Positions 15,301 through 26,780 of a DNA stretch of 64,000 nt are shown here, piece after piece (the stretch's first letter is position 1; every line of letters starts with the position of its first letter). The position numbers were made by a program, and so were the translations under genes. The DNA is taken from assembly GCF_028554725.1 (NCBI RefSeq), contig NC_071670.1:67803001-67867000 (forward strand). Direction: 5' to 3'. The DNA is from Zeugodacus cucurbitae (Eukaryota; Arthropoda; Insecta; Diptera; Tephritidae). The notes under the pieces are model-generated. The model was not told the origin of the DNA, searched no databases, and saw only the letters and a list, made by a program, of their open reading frames with translations.

Positions 15301-15359
15301 TGATTCTGTGATATGATATCACCATTCGTATGGTTCAGCTCATAGCTTTGACCATTCAT
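3250..15359 (-). CDS. sn: Singed / fascin, actin-filament bundling protein (six coding exons)
   Basis: Fascin cross-links parallel actin filaments into tight bundles. In Drosophila, singed is needed for bristle shape and for nurse-cell actin bundles. Minus-strand coding exons are 15155-15359, 4472-4892, 4304-4399, 3719-4192, 3411-3659 and 3250-3343. Every junction has GT/AG ends and phases agree. The total is 1539 bases: 512 residues plus stop, the same length as I recall for Drosophila Singed. The protein reads through the four beta-trefoil repeats; recognisable stretches include GWWTIGLING, NKYLSVDTFGNVLCES and FYFYLINRPILVLKCEQG. Ser52 sits in the conserved SLKKKQLW segment, the fly counterpart of the regulatory serine of vertebrate fascin. 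The start ATG is the first in frame, and the protein closes with TQWEF. The 10.3 kb first coding intron contains transposon debris. The gene looks intact. Confidence 0.97.
5220..5760 (+). mobile_element. non-LTR retrotransposon 3' fragment with RNase H remnant
   Basis: Conceptual translation of the plus strand gives a stretch around LTGHCPIGIHAVRLGILAEAN, the C-terminal part of the RNase H domain found in I/jockey-type insect LINEs. It is followed by a degraded tail and a 3' UTR-like stretch. Several stops and frame changes show it is dead. The left boundary is uncertain and may reach about 4990. It lies in the sn intron, in the sense opposite to sn. Confidence 0.6.
6343..6390. repeat. (TATG)n microsatellite
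   Basis: About ten tandem TATG/TGTA units with two GAATG interruptions at the right end, in the sn intron. Confidence 0.9.
7490..8065 (-). mobile_element. RTE-like LINE, C-terminal reverse transcriptase fragment
   Basis: The minus-strand frame reads TKLYKSLIIPVLLYGAEAWT, then RKIYGPLNIGNGEYRRRWNNEL, RIKRQRLRWLGHVVRMDESA and a GRGRPLLRW tail. This is the C-terminal region of the endonuclease/reverse-transcriptase proteins that are very common in insects. The catalytic FADD part and the endonuclease are absent, so the copy is truncated at the 5' end. The recognisable match extends upstream to about 8065, beyond the longest open frame (7449-7946). Confidence 0.8.
10138..10531 (+). mobile_element. 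mariner-family derivative with both terminal repeats
   Basis: Starts with GCGTTCAAAAAGTAACGGG after a TA and ends with its inverted partner before a TA. The interior carries two remnants of the transposase gene: a mid region, and the C-terminal part (codons for EWGLF-like and NINVEE, here frameshifted). Internally deleted and not autonomous. Confidence 0.75.
10824..10864. repeat. perfect 12-base inverted repeat (hairpin)
   Basis: AAGAAATCTTAA at 10824-10835 pairs with TTAAGATTTCTT at 10853-10864, leaving a 17-base loop. No poly-T tail or known RNA family was recognised. It may be chance in AT-rich DNA. Confidence 0.4.
13080..14507 (-). mobile_element. mariner copy interrupted by a nested dispersed repeat
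   Basis: The left arm (13080-13227) holds an eroded terminal repeat and the transposase C-terminal part on the minus strand. The right arm (14199-14507) continues the same transposase and ends with a terminal repeat next to TA at 14506-14507. The two arms are separated by the unclassified repeat at 13228-14198. Confidence 0.7.
13228..14198 (+). repeat. unclassified dispersed repeat, 971 bases, nested in mariner
   Basis: Begins TATACTCTCGCAACAAAGT. Near its right end is the inverse TTGCGAGAGTATA, followed by GTTCGGTTGCACCCGAAC and TTACTTGTT. The body contains GTCTGTCCGTCC-type runs and repeated GCCACGCCCA blocks. A related copy in the opposite orientation lies at 29121-30464. No transposase or reverse transcriptase is recognisable. 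I remember this repeat type as abundant in fly genomes but cannot name its class. Confidence 0.7.
14515..14760 (+). mobile_element. possible fragment of a DDE transposase
   Basis: Plus-strand translation gives RPISFYLWEFISFQNLSML and then a stretch like ELPDENIMDETIKMILKDAK. This resembles the end of Tc1/mariner-type catalytic domains, where a P-L-D-F-Y-L-W-like segment follows the catalytic aspartate. It is short, decayed and has no visible terminal repeats. Confidence 0.35.
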
Positions 15360-15445
15360 TGTACTGCTTACTGGTTGAGGAGCAATGGTGACGACTTTAA
15401 CGCAACTGATGAGGTGTTGGAAAATGCGGGATTAAGCTGATGAAA
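15155..15445 (-). CDS. sn: sn first coding exon with the adjoining part of its 5' UTR
   Basis: Coding bases are 15155-15359 (68 codons plus one base), ending in a GTGAGTACC-type donor. Upstream of the ATG, a good 3' splice site (CTTTACAG on the minus strand, AG at 15446-15447) marks the probable start of this exon. That leaves about 86 bases of 5' UTR here, so at least one leader exon should lie further up (at higher coordinates). Confidence 0.85.
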
Positions 15446-16584
15446 CTGTAAAGAAAAGAAGAAGTATAAGTTGAAAATAAGAGGTGATAAATGGTGTCGT
15501 ATTTTATTAATGTGCGTGACTTAATTGATTGATCAATTTGTGCGTAGCTAATGACAACGATACAGGCGTGTCAATCATAATCTAAAATATTTCTTTAAAA
15601 ATTTCAAACATAAATCTGTCAAGTGACTAAAAGCATGCTCAAGCTTCTATCGAAGACTAGAGTGGAAGCGCAGTGTTAGTGAAACGAGTATTTCCACAAA
15701 CCGGAACATTTCTACCGACCACTTTGATGAAAAATGCAGGCAGTCATGCCTGGAACTCGTCGAAACTCACAACACGGGAACGATCGGGACGATCAACTTT
15801 GTATTTGTGTTTGGTTGTATTTAGTTATGAACTCTTATTTGGTCATGAGAGTCGTCATCACTCCAGCCATCGCTATTCTTAACGTTTTTTTTCGGTCGAT
15901 TACGCATTTTTAAGCCAGTGCTTTTCATTTAGCAAAATCGCAAAATTGCAAATGACAAATTCATATGCAACGCGCGACTGCAACTGCTGCCACGCAGTAC
16001 GCGCTTTGCATTTTTATAAGCAAATGGGCCCATGCGCGGTACACAAGGCAAGGCTCGGAGCCTGCCATCAATATTTGCTTTGCTAAATTTAGAAAAGTAA
16101 GTAAAGGCGGCGGAAGAATTCAGAAGAGTTGGGTGTAGCGCGGTGACAAAGGCCGCAGCGAAGACGAGCTGACAGGAAGTTAGACGTCAGTGACGCCACA
16201 GATGCCGCGCCACCGTTTTGCGACGATGAACTAGTATGACGCTTGCAATTCAAAGGGACATGAAGCTTACTGAACTTCAAAAATAGAATTTAACCCAATC
16301 AATATCGTACAATAGTTGTAGAAATTATAAAAGTCTGAGTTTCCTAGAAGGAGAGCTGTCAAACCAGCTATCAAAGTAAGTACATGTGCTTGACATTTAT
16401 GTCAGTTTACTTTGACAGAAGTCTAATACCGGAACATTGTTTAAAATTTATCGCAAATTTATTTTTAAAACTTTTAGCCCAAAATACTAATTGGTTCCAG
16501 CAGGATAATGTTACAAGTCATTGACCACATTGGAAAGAGCTTTCGCCATTCATTTATTTTTCTCACAATGTAGCGTTGGAAATA

Positions 16585-17060
16585 CTAAGCGAAGCCTTGC
16601 TCCTTCTCTGCTTCCACCACGTACACTTTCAGAGCTCGAGCACTTTCGTCCATTCGAACGACATGGCCCAGCCATTGTAGTCGCTGTCTTTTTATTCGCT
16701 GAACTATGTCAATGCCATTGTATAACTCGCACAGCTCATCGTTCCATCGTCTGCAATATTCGCCGTTGTCTACTTTCCATAAATCTGCCGCAAAGCCTTT
16801 CTCCACTCTTCTGCTTCATAAAGAAGGACGGGAATGATGACGGACTTGTAGAGTTTGGTTTTTCTTCGTCGAGAGCGGACTCCACCTTTCAATTGCCTAC
16901 TTACCCAAAGTAGCACCAGTTGATGATTCTGCGTTTCGATTTCGAGGCTAATATTGTTGATGTTGTTGATGTTGGTTCCAAGATAGACGAAATTATCTAC
17001 AACTTGAAAGTTATGACTGTCAGCAGTGGCGTGGGAGCCAAGACGCGACCTACTCATAAC
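16585..17060 (-). mobile_element. RTE-like LINE fragment, second copy
   Basis: Two overlapping minus-strand frames together cover VDNFVYLGTNINN, KTKLYKSVIIPVLLYEAEEW and RIKRQRLQWLGHVVRMDESA. This is the same protein region as at 7.5-8.1 kb but with a deletion between the EEW and YGK segments and a frame change. It is a dead, 5'-truncated copy in the same orientation as the other. Confidence 0.75.
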
Positions 17061-18699
17061 TCAATCAAATCGCTTCGTTATCTAGTATATTCTAAAGAGC
17101 AGAACTAACAGCAACGGAACTAATGGGTTTGTAACTAGCCAAAGTTTAAATCGCCGTGAATTTTAGGCCTGAAATTCTGAGCAGATATCAATGGCAAAAA
17201 ATTTGCAACATTATTTTTATAATATTGTAAGAGTAAGAACTTGAACTTGAATAGATACCGGTGACCCACGTGAATAAAATCGAATAAAATCTGACTACTT
17301 ATACAGAATACTCACGAACAGTCCCCAAAGAGATCTTTACATAGACAGACACATGTTTGTCAAGTTATCAAAGTCAAAGCTTTGACAGCATAGACCAACA
17401 AAAAATAAGGATGCTATCAGAAATGTTAATGTAAGTTAGTGAAATATCTCCATTGCAAATTACACGACACGATCTCAAACACGAAATTCAATTACTTCAA
17501 AGAGAATGAGACTGAACGATAGCACTTTGCTCAATTTGTAGACAATTTGTAGCAAAAAACAACAAAATTAGGCAACTGTATATAAACTTGCGGCCAAAGT
17601 AAGTACTAGCCTAAGTGCATGTGTACACTTGTAACCATTTATAACCAGGAGTATAGTGGCGAAAGCAATTTCAATTAAAAAATTAGTGCAACAACAACAT
17701 GATTTATATTTGACGTAAAGTGCCAACAAAACAGTAAAGAAGCAGAGGAAATGTGATTACTTGGACTGAGAGGCGAAATTCTTACTCAAACATCATTTGC
17801 TTTATGAACAAAAAAGGTGCAGAATTTCCGGCGTAAAAGCTTACACGAGCAAGAACAATACACTTAAACGCGGTGAGGAGAGACTTCAGATAAACTGCAT
17901 ATGGTTGGCAGACCCCTCGATAGGCGCACTGCTGCCCATTACAGGCAGATGGAGACGCGCAGTAACAGCGGGCTGACTGAAAAGGAGCAAAAATTTGCAC
18001 GTGTGTGCCCCGCCAGCATACTTACATATGAATGCGCTTGGGTGCTTACAAGTCAGTAGCGAATGTGTAGAGGCCTGTTGGGTGTGGACGCGCATACTAA
18101 GTATGGCGACAAAGAATAATAAATGCTAATGGCTGTTAAATTGGTGGGACCAAGCGTCGGAAATACAAAAAAAAAAAAAAACATATGTATACACTTATAT
18201 GGATATGTATGTAAGATTGAATGAAATGAAAAAAAAAATATTGGAAGTTGTGTAATGAAAGCAAAAGTGGGCAGTAAAACAAGAACTTAAAAAGGAGAAG
18301 CTACAAAAAATAAACACCACTTGGAACACACCCAACATAAGCTATAAATATCAGGCATGCTACTTAGCAACTTAGCAAGTGGAGGAGTCATTTGATAGTG
18401 TTTATGGGCCGAACAAGCATGTAAATATATTTTTATGTTAATTCCACTAGCTTCTTGCGCCATAAAATCATCATTTAATCACATATTTAGGACGCTAATA
18501 AAATCAATTTTTATGGCTTTGGATCTAAATCTAAGTACATTTAATGTTTGCTTTCATTACGAGTCGTAAAATCAGGACATGAAAGGCTTAAGAGCAATGA
18601 GGCATAAGTGGAATGCTAATGTCACAAGAGAATCATCACAAAAGCATTAATTATCAGGTAAAGGAATGAAGATTAATGGTAAATAACAACAGAATAAAA

Positions 18700-19190
18700 C
18701 AGAAATTAAAACATAATTGAAAAAAATAAAATAATTAAATAAAGAATATATTAGAAAATATTTTTAAAAAAATTAAAAAAGAATTATTACATATCAATAG
18801 AAAATAAAATATTAAAAATTAATAATAAATATTAAAAAATTATTTGAAATATACAATTTTAATATCAAACTAAGCAGTTAAATAAAAAAAATTAATATAA
18901 TAAATAATATAAAATAATAATAGTAATGTAAAAATTATTAATAAAATATATACAAAAAAATCATTAAATCGAATTTAATAAAAAAACTTAAACAAATCCA
19001 TAAAAAATAATAAATAAAAAAATAATAATTAATAACAACATTTTTTATTGAGAGGTGAAAAAAAAAATAAAAAAAAAAAATTAAAAATTAAGTATAAAAA
19101 ATATAAATTAAATACATATAAAAAAATATTAAAATTTTTAAAACGAATTTTGTTCAACAAATCAATAAAATTCAACAATTAAAAAAACAT
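18700..19190. repeat. A-rich low-complexity tract, about 490 bases
   Basis: The plus strand is almost entirely A and T with A strongly in excess (AAATAAA, AATTAAAA motifs throughout) and only scattered G and C. There is no fixed repeat unit. It is probably an expanded or decayed simple sequence. Confidence 0.7.
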
Positions 19191-20381
19191 TAAAAGCAAC
19201 AATTACTTAAGCAATTTTATACAAACCCATTTTTTGAGAACACCCAGAAAAAAAAAACAAAAATAAAACCGATTTACTGTTGATTAATATTTTTAAGTAC
19301 TTAATTGGCTCAAATAATTTGGCGTAAAATCATTTTTACTTAAGCATCGTGACCAATTCACAAAGCCACACAGCGCTTCGTGTATTGAAGTGCATGATCG
19401 CGCCTCTCCACGCCCCAGTACCTTCACCGGCGCGCGTTAGCTGCTGTTGCAAGCACGCTGGGTGCAGAAGAAACCTTTGGAATCCGCTGCAGGGAAAGCG
19501 TAAATAAAGTAAATACCACATAAAAACCAATTTTCCATTACCGTTGTTGCCTGTGGGTATGTGTGTGTGTGTGTGTGTGGCACGAAAAGGTGTGCGTTAC
19601 TCAGCGTGATCGTTGAACGTTGATCGTGTAAACTTCAAATATGCGCCAAGCGTATAATTCAATTAAGTTATGGTCTGTGTAAGAAGAATGTGCAATGTAA
19701 TCTTCAACGCACTACAGCACTTACAACACAAACAACTTCAAATGCTGTGTAGTACAGGGCGTTCGAAAGTAGAATCTGCAGCATAACAACGCCAGATTTA
19801 CAAGCACGAATTGTTGTAGATAAAAGTAACTGAACGGGAAGTTATTGAATTGGTAAGATACATGTTGATATGTAGGTATTCAGAACTAGTAATGCACTCA
19901 GAGATCTGTTTAGGCATTTATTATGGTAGTAGTTTAATGTATGTAAATTATTACTCTTAGGTAGACATGAGTAGATGCTCGTAGATCAATGATATTCAAA
20001 TAAACTGATGAAAAAGAGTTATCATCTTGTTCTACTCAAATTACTTTGAAATCTTACATACGATCAGTTTTAGAAATCATTTGGCACTTAAGACATGCTC
20101 CTGTCAATTTTTTAGACAGATTTCGGTGAAAAGATGAATCAAGCGATCGGCCGTAATAAATGCATAGCATAAAACGATTCGACAAGATCATTAGATCAAT
20201 CAGTGAACCAGCTTTTAAATGAGAAAAGTCATGCCCAAAAAAATGGTTGGAAGTAATCCGAAAAGTATAATATATTTAAAATTCAATAAAAATAAAAACA
20301 TTCCACGAAGCCTAACTTCGTTTTCAGTTTCCCATAAAAACAAAATAAAATATTTTAATAGCTGCCTTCGCATCTTCGGAA

Positions 20382-20890
20382 TACGAGTGTTCAAAAAATA
20401 ACGGGAATTTTTTTTTTCAAATCTTTATTCATTCGCCTACGTTAATGTTGTCGCCTTCAAAATAGTCTCCATTCGATATTATGCACAATGCCAGAGTTTC
20501 TTCCAATCGTCGAAATATTTCTGAACCTCAATTTTTAAGATTTGGCTCTTTCAGCGATTTCTTGTATGCTTTTAAAACAACGACCCTTTAAGGTTCTCTT
20601 TATGTTTGAAAATAGGAAAAATTCACACGGAGCCATGTCTGGCAAATATTTCCCCTGGCTGGGTCATCGTTACAATATTGTTTTTGGCCAAGAATTCACG
20701 AACAATCAAACGAAGTGTGTGCTTTTAACCGACGAAAATCGTCAAGCTCATAAAAACAATAAATACGGCTGAAAATGTTATCGTAGTAGGGATTGCAGGT
20801 ACTATATCAGTACAATATAAAAAAACATTCAATTGGACTCTTAAAAAACGTGAAATTTTACAAATTCCCGTTATTTTTTGAACACACTAC
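20382..20890 (-). mobile_element. mariner-family derivative, about 509 bases
   Basis: The left end reads TACGAGTGTTCAAAAAATAA and the right end GTTATTTTTTGAACACACTA. Inside, the minus strand carries the transposase C-terminal part and a mid region including the ACGACCCTTTAAGGTTC block shared with other copies. Frameshifts and an internal deletion make it defective. Confidence 0.75.
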
Positions 20891-22309
20891 CCATTGACGA
20901 TAAAAGCTTTTCATAGAATATATCAAAAGTTTCAAAGACTATAAAGAAATTTTATTTCAATATACTGCAGTGAAATAAAATAATAAAATAATTTTAAAAA
21001 ATGTGGTAACTCTATTAAAAACGTTAATATTAAACTTAACTTTATCAACTCATTCTAAAATTAAAAAATTGCAATATTTTTCACATCGTATCTATTAAGC
21101 TGGTGAGTACTATATGTGTTCTACTTTTAATAAATATTTACTATTTTTCTTTGAGAATTTTATAAGAGAAATATCTGCATTTTTTTGCAGTTATGCAACA
21201 ACAAAAGTCCCAACACATTTTGTAGATTCTAATCAAAAATTTACTGAAACTTTTTTTTAATTTGTTGTCGACCGCTTGGTTGTATGTACTGGAAACATGA
21301 CCGATAACAATGAATTGAGAAAATATAAAAGACATGAAGTGACAACTTATCACAGAAACACCGACGAACGAACAGTAGTTGCACTACTTATGGCGGTAAC
21401 TGTGGCGAATAAATTAAATACCAATGCAGTACCTCGGTAAAAATTGTACCAATTCACGAATGAAAAAGGTAAAAAATTAAAACAAAGAGAAATTGTAACA
21501 TTAATTAGCGAAGATAGCAAGGCAGGCAGTTGGAATTGCCTAGAAGACAGAGGTAGGGGGCTGCGAGAAATGCACATTGCAAATGTCGAATGGCGAATAC
21601 CGAAAGCGAGCGTGTGCATTGCATTGCATTGGTATTAACTGCATTTTGCAACAAATGGCAGCTACTTGATACTTAAGCTTTCAAGTTCGACCATGCCGAA
21701 GGCCAAGGCGCCCCATTTGGTAAGTTGGCGTTAATGTGTTCAAACCAAAACGGTGAATCGCTTATCTATCTACCAGTCGCAGCTGCAAGCTTCCATTACA
21801 ACAAACTTGCCGTTTTATTTCACACATTTCTGTCATGACCATTCGCCGGAGCAACGAAGAAAGACACACGCTCAAATGAAGCATGCTTGAAGCGCGTTTT
21901 TCAGCCACCAGTGGGTGGAGCAAGGTAAAAGCGCATTGTTAGAAATTTATGTGACACGAACTGACTGACTATAAAAATTAATTTAATGCAACTAAATAGA
22001 GTGTACGAAGTGAAGATGACACTTTACGAGCAAAACCAGTCAATAGGTATTCCATTGTGTTGGTTTGTAGAATGCACAAAGCGTATAAGATGTAGTAAAG
22101 TAATGCAGTATGACACAAAGCTGGCAGAAAAATGGAGTACACACCTTTGTAGGACGAACAGGCGACAAACGGGAGAACCGAGATCATTTCAAGAGAATGT
22201 AAATATGATAAAAATTATCCTAGAGTTTATCATTTCTGTAATAAAAATTAGTATTTTATTCGGAGAAATAATCTGTAATAAAATCTAACATTTTAATCGC
22301 TGAAATCAT

Positions 22310-22690
22310 CGATAACTTGAAAAATTTAGTTTCAATCGAATTTGTTTGTTACTTTTTGAAAAAATAAAAATATTTCTCGATAAAAGGTATAAAATATCTA
22401 TAAACAAAACCAAATTGATAAAATTAGTGATAACATGAACAACTTAAATTCAATCGATTTTGTTTGTTAATTTTGAAAAAATATCACAGAAATATTTATC
22501 GATAAAACATTTAAAATGTCGATAAACAAAACCAAATCTGTAGAATTATCGATAATTAAAAAATTAGTGTCGCTTCAATTTCTTTGTTTATTTTTGAAAA
22601 ATTGCATATAAATATTTATCGATAAAACTATTATAATATCGATAAACGTAATAATTTCGATAAGCATACTACTATCGATAAACATTTTTA
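22310..22690. repeat. tandem repeat of about 120 bases with five TATCGATA palindromes
   Basis: Three diverged units. Landmarks such as GATAAACAAAACCAAAT recur at a spacing of about 120 bases (22401, 22523, then a diverged form at 22641). Perfect TATCGATA lies at 22497-22504, 22547-22554, 22617-22624, 22637-22644 and 22673-22680, with near matches elsewhere. In Drosophila this octamer is the core site of DREF, and the CGATA motif is bound by BEAF-32. A regulatory or boundary role here is inference. Confidence 0.6.
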
Positions 22691-23133
22691 GAAACAATGC
22701 AAACAATAATCAATTTTTAAATGATTTTAACGAAATATTACTGCTGAATTATAGTTATAGCATTTATCTAAACAGACACCTGATGGTACAAAACCCACAA
22801 CCGAGTAAGTATTAGCTACTTTTCAGGTGTTTATCGACTACACAAATCACTGAAGATCTTTTCATTTCTCAATTCAACTCTATTCCCATATCTCTCATCT
22901 TTAAATAATGTGCATTGATAGAGTAGACCCATTTAATGTAACGGCAAATAAAGTGTAAATCCGCTGAAATTCCTAACTTTCTACAAATGTAGCTCTTAAA
23001 TCTATTAACCATGTTTCCTTGTTCTTAGCATTGGTGGTACAACGCATGTAAGCCTCTCACAGGAGTAACGGTGTCTACTCCAAAACGCAAAACTCCACTC
23101 ACGACGACACACAGCTGCAGGAACAAAACTCAC

Positions 23134-23300
23134 CGCAATTAATAATACCGACCGACCAGTTTCGTCCAACCAACTGTGTAACCGTGAGACGGCGACTTTT
23201 CGACACTTCCTCCAAAAACGAAACTCTTGTTGAGCCAAGCGCTCAAACCAGATTCAATTTAGCGCAGACTTGAATTTCTGCACTAACGCGCCAATGTCGC
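23134..23300 (-). promoter_or_regulatory. candidate sn leader exon and promoter
   Basis: A GC-richer island in AT-rich DNA. On the minus strand it ends in a strong donor, AATTGCG/GTGAGTTTTG (exon edge 23134). TTTTAAAA at 23327-23334 could serve as a TATA-like element about 30 bases above a start near 23300. This would be joined to the sn 5' UTR acceptor at 15446. Evidence is sequence pattern only. The start point is a guess. Confidence 0.3.
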
Positions 23301-23754
23301 ACACAGGCAACGGTTCGCTCGCTCCGTTTTAAAACGCGCGCCCGGCATTCCGCGTGTTCAAACATCCCAGCGGCCGCACGCTATGACAAGCGACGATGCG
23401 CGCAGAACGTGCAACTGGGCTTGCAGAGGAGCTTTGTTACTCTTCGTGCGGTATATGAATGTTTGTAGGTGATGTGCACATGCACTATGGTTATAGATGA
23501 GTATATAAATATGTATGTCGGTATGTATGAATGTAGGGTATATGCACATGGGCACAGTTGCATGGCAGTCCATTATGATTGCACTGTTAGCGCCGGCACA
23601 TGGTTAAGCGCAAGTTAGTTGCATTAGCTGGCACCGCCAGTAAGTACATAGTACAGTGTCGATGAATATAATAGCACCGGTATTCGGTTTTATAAGTAAA
23701 CAAGTTTGGCTGTAGCAGTCGCTAAGGTTAAATATGATTTTATGACCTTGACTT

Positions 23755-24070
23755 CGTTACTTACTCGTGAATTCTTGACCAAAAACAATAATGTAAAGAT
23801 TCCCCAACCTCCATATTTACCAGACATGAAACGGTGTGCGTTTTTCCTATTTCAAAAAATGCAGAGAAGGTCTTAAAGGCCCGTCGTTTTACAAGCGCAC
23901 GAGCACGCTGGAAGACCCAAAGGCTAGCTCAAAGATCGAGTTTGAGGAATGCTTCGACGATTGTAAGAAGTGTGGTATAAGTGCAACGAATGGGTAATAT
24001 TTTGAAGGCGACAACATTAATATAAATGAAAAAATATTGTTTTCAAAATCGAAATTACCGTTATATTTTT
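23755..24070 (+). mobile_element. mariner-family fragment
   Basis: Plus-strand transposase remnants shared with the other copies (GATTCCCCAACCTCCATATT; GAGTTTGAGGAATGCTTCGACG; GGCGACAACATTAATATAAA), then an eroded right terminal repeat (ATTACCGTTATATTTTT). The left terminal repeat is not visible. Confidence 0.65.
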
Positions 24071-26370
24071 ATCTATTATTCTATGACCTTCAAAAGTGAC
24101 CTTTACTTGAACTGGATGTTTGATCTTTTTTTCGAAAAAAAACTTAAGAGCTTTGAGTAAATCTTCTCAGTTTTAAATATATTCAAGAAGAGTTGCCACT
24201 TAATTATTATTTTTATTTAAATTTTTAAAGTAAATTAGGTAATAGAAAATTAAACTACTTTAAACTAAATAGCTTTAAAAATATTTCTATGAGAGATTTT
24301 TTTCATAAAGGGATGCCACTTGGTTTAAAATTTTAAATTATAAATTTTCAAAAAATAAGTTAAATATTATAATATTCAAATTACAAGATTTGGCTGTCAG
24401 AAAGTTAAAAGTTCTGTCACGACGATTTTGATTCAGAGAGAGCGAGTTTTCTTAAAAAAAAAAATATCACATTTTTGAGTTTGTTGTTGGGATCTCACCA
24501 TCGATAAAATAAAGTTATGCAAATATTCATTTAAAATTTATCAGTTTAAAATAATTGATAAAATTAATTAAATTTGAAAGTGCTCTTATTTCAAACACAA
24601 CTGTAATTGAATTAACAAGCCCAAACGGCCGACACTTTAAATGCGAACTCATCAGCGTATCAAAGAAATTGCGGTGGCGGCGGTTAATATGATTGTATTA
24701 GTGCCTCTAAAAATACTCATTAAACAAAGCGCCGTAAAACAATACAAAGTAATTTAATAAAGGCAAACAAACACACACACTCATACATACACTCAAAGCA
24801 AACAGTACAAACTGCTGTAACTGCGCTTATAGATTGCTTTTAGATGTTGAAGGAAGTGCGAAACAGTAAACTTGCCAGTGAAATAAGTAAAAAAAAGCAA
24901 CCGCAAAACACGCCAACACACACACACACACAGCAGGAGACAACATTAATATAAATGAGGAGTATGAAGTGTAGCTACATGGAAAAGTGGCTAGAACTGA
25001 GCGCTGGAGCTCGAACTAGATGATGTTGTGGATGAAACTAGCGCTGTTGTTCGCCTGCCTGCCATCAGAACGAATTGAAATAATGTGGTTTGCGGTTTTT
25101 ATTAGTTGGCTGCTTTTGCGCTGTTAGATTTTTCCAACATCAATGTTGTTGCCTCCACATTTACTCTGTACCCGTTCGTTACTCTAACCAATTACAAGCC
25201 ATTTGCTCTATACTCTATTTGCCATTTGTATGCAGCTGTGTGTGTGTGTATGTGTTTGTGAGGGGCCGCCAGGTGCTGAGCCACGAGCGTTAGACCAGAA
25301 AGAAATAACAGTGTTTAAATATTTTCTAATATACATACATACATATACTTATCTACCCACGTAAATGGTGCACTAAGCATAGAGATAGAAATGTATCTCG
25401 TGGATATACATAATGTTTGTTGTAATTTATAGTGGGATAGTTAAGTTTTATAGTTATGTAGTTCCGTATTTCTGTCTGTGAGTGACCGCCACAAGAGGTC
25501 AGTGCCGACTTTTCTTCAAACACAAACTGACATACATATTTACATTAAGAAAGCGTTAATCCAAGCGGTGGCATTATTTAAATGCTAGCATGGCGTTACA
25601 AACAAACACACACAGACACATACAAACATATTCTAAAGAATAGCATAAAAACAATTAACTAACGTGGAATTGACTGGCAGTTAAAAGAAGTAGATGGCAA
25701 AAGGTGAGAGATAAATGAGTTCTATATACATTATATGATGAATCATCACAGTTCCACAGGTGTCTGTCTATGTATGTATGTATTTTTAGGTACGTAGCAA
25801 CTGGTGCAGAACTCTTCTACATATTCATGTGTTGTCTTCTTTATGGCATTGTGACTGAGTAGCAAGCAATGAAAGAAGATTACAATTCTTTACAGCTTTT
25901 AAATTGTTTACCATATACGTATATATAAAAATATATGTACGTATGTTTCAGGATTGTGGACGCCACAGGTCTCCACGTCTCAGGTGGTTTAGTATGATTA
26001 GTGTGAGTACAAATAATTATAAAGCTGTAAGTTGAGAATACGATTTAATGTAGACTTATTTAAATAATTAAATCACAGACAAAACAAAATCTCAAAGGAA
26101 AACTGAAATTACTAATCTCCGCACCAATTACACTAAACGTATGTAAAATATCTTCAGTTACTTATTTAATTTTTTTAACAAAAATATTTTAAAATTTTTC
26201 TCACGAAACTTAATTCCTATTATTGCATCTAGCAGTACGTTATTGGTCTACGATTGTCATAAAACCATATATTTCAGCATACATATATAGAGCTCTCGTT
26301 GCATGAACCGGAATCTTATGATTTCCAAAATAGACCAAAACTATTTAAAAAAATACCTCTGAATATTAAA
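24071..26370. other. intergenic or intronic DNA, no gene seen
   Basis: AT-rich with CA/TG runs near 24770, 24920, 25240 and 25600. No exon or transposon protein is recognisable. Confidence 0.5.
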
Positions 26371-26780
26371 CGAGATCGCCACGAGAGACCACTCCTGACG
26401 TTCCTGGAGTCCAACTACCACACATTGCAGACGATGAGCTCAAGTTGCCTCGTGAAACAATAATGATCCTCGCCCAATTGTGTTCTGGATACTGTAACAG
26501 TTTAAATTTCTTCTTAGCCAGACTAGACCACGACTATATGTCCTGCATAATATGAGTTCCTGCTTCACGCTCATCCCATTCATCTAACACCCCTTTCCAC
26601 ATAATCCCACTCTGACGAAATTGCTCGTGTCCAGAACCTCCAGTTATATTACATCGATAACAACTCAACAAGGGTCTAGATAATCGTAATAACATCAATA
26701 AAAACAATCATTATTGACCAGATATTACTTCTTCATACTGCCATCAACCAGAAATTGAGTAGAAACGATCAAGAAAGAAA
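26370..26780 (+). mobile_element. jockey-like LINE, C-terminal fragment
   Basis: Plus-strand translation runs through DDELKLPRETIMILAQLCSG, YCNSLNFFLARLD and a degraded cysteine/histidine tail. This is the terminal part of ORF2 of jockey-type retrotransposons (usual form LPRETRVTLAQLRSGYCNRLNSYL). Stops and missing residues show decay. Confidence 0.65.

Larger units (their letters stand above)
15446..23133 (-). other. putative sn leader intron region, without other genes
   Basis: This DNA lies between the sn 5' UTR acceptor and the candidate leader exon. It contains an RTE-like LINE fragment (16.59-17.06 kb), an A-rich tract (18.70-19.19 kb), a TG run (19.56 kb), a mariner derivative (20.38-20.89 kb) and the TATCGATA repeat (22.31-22.69 kb). 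I see nothing codable in 17.1-18.7 or 20.9-22.3 kb. Whether it is all intron depends on the leader exon being correct. Confidence 0.4.

Noticed and set aside
16359..16420. Inverted CTATCAAAGTAA / TTACTTTGACAG pair
   Set aside because: Imperfect and short; similar motifs are scattered nearby, and there is no sign of an RNA gene or element ends.
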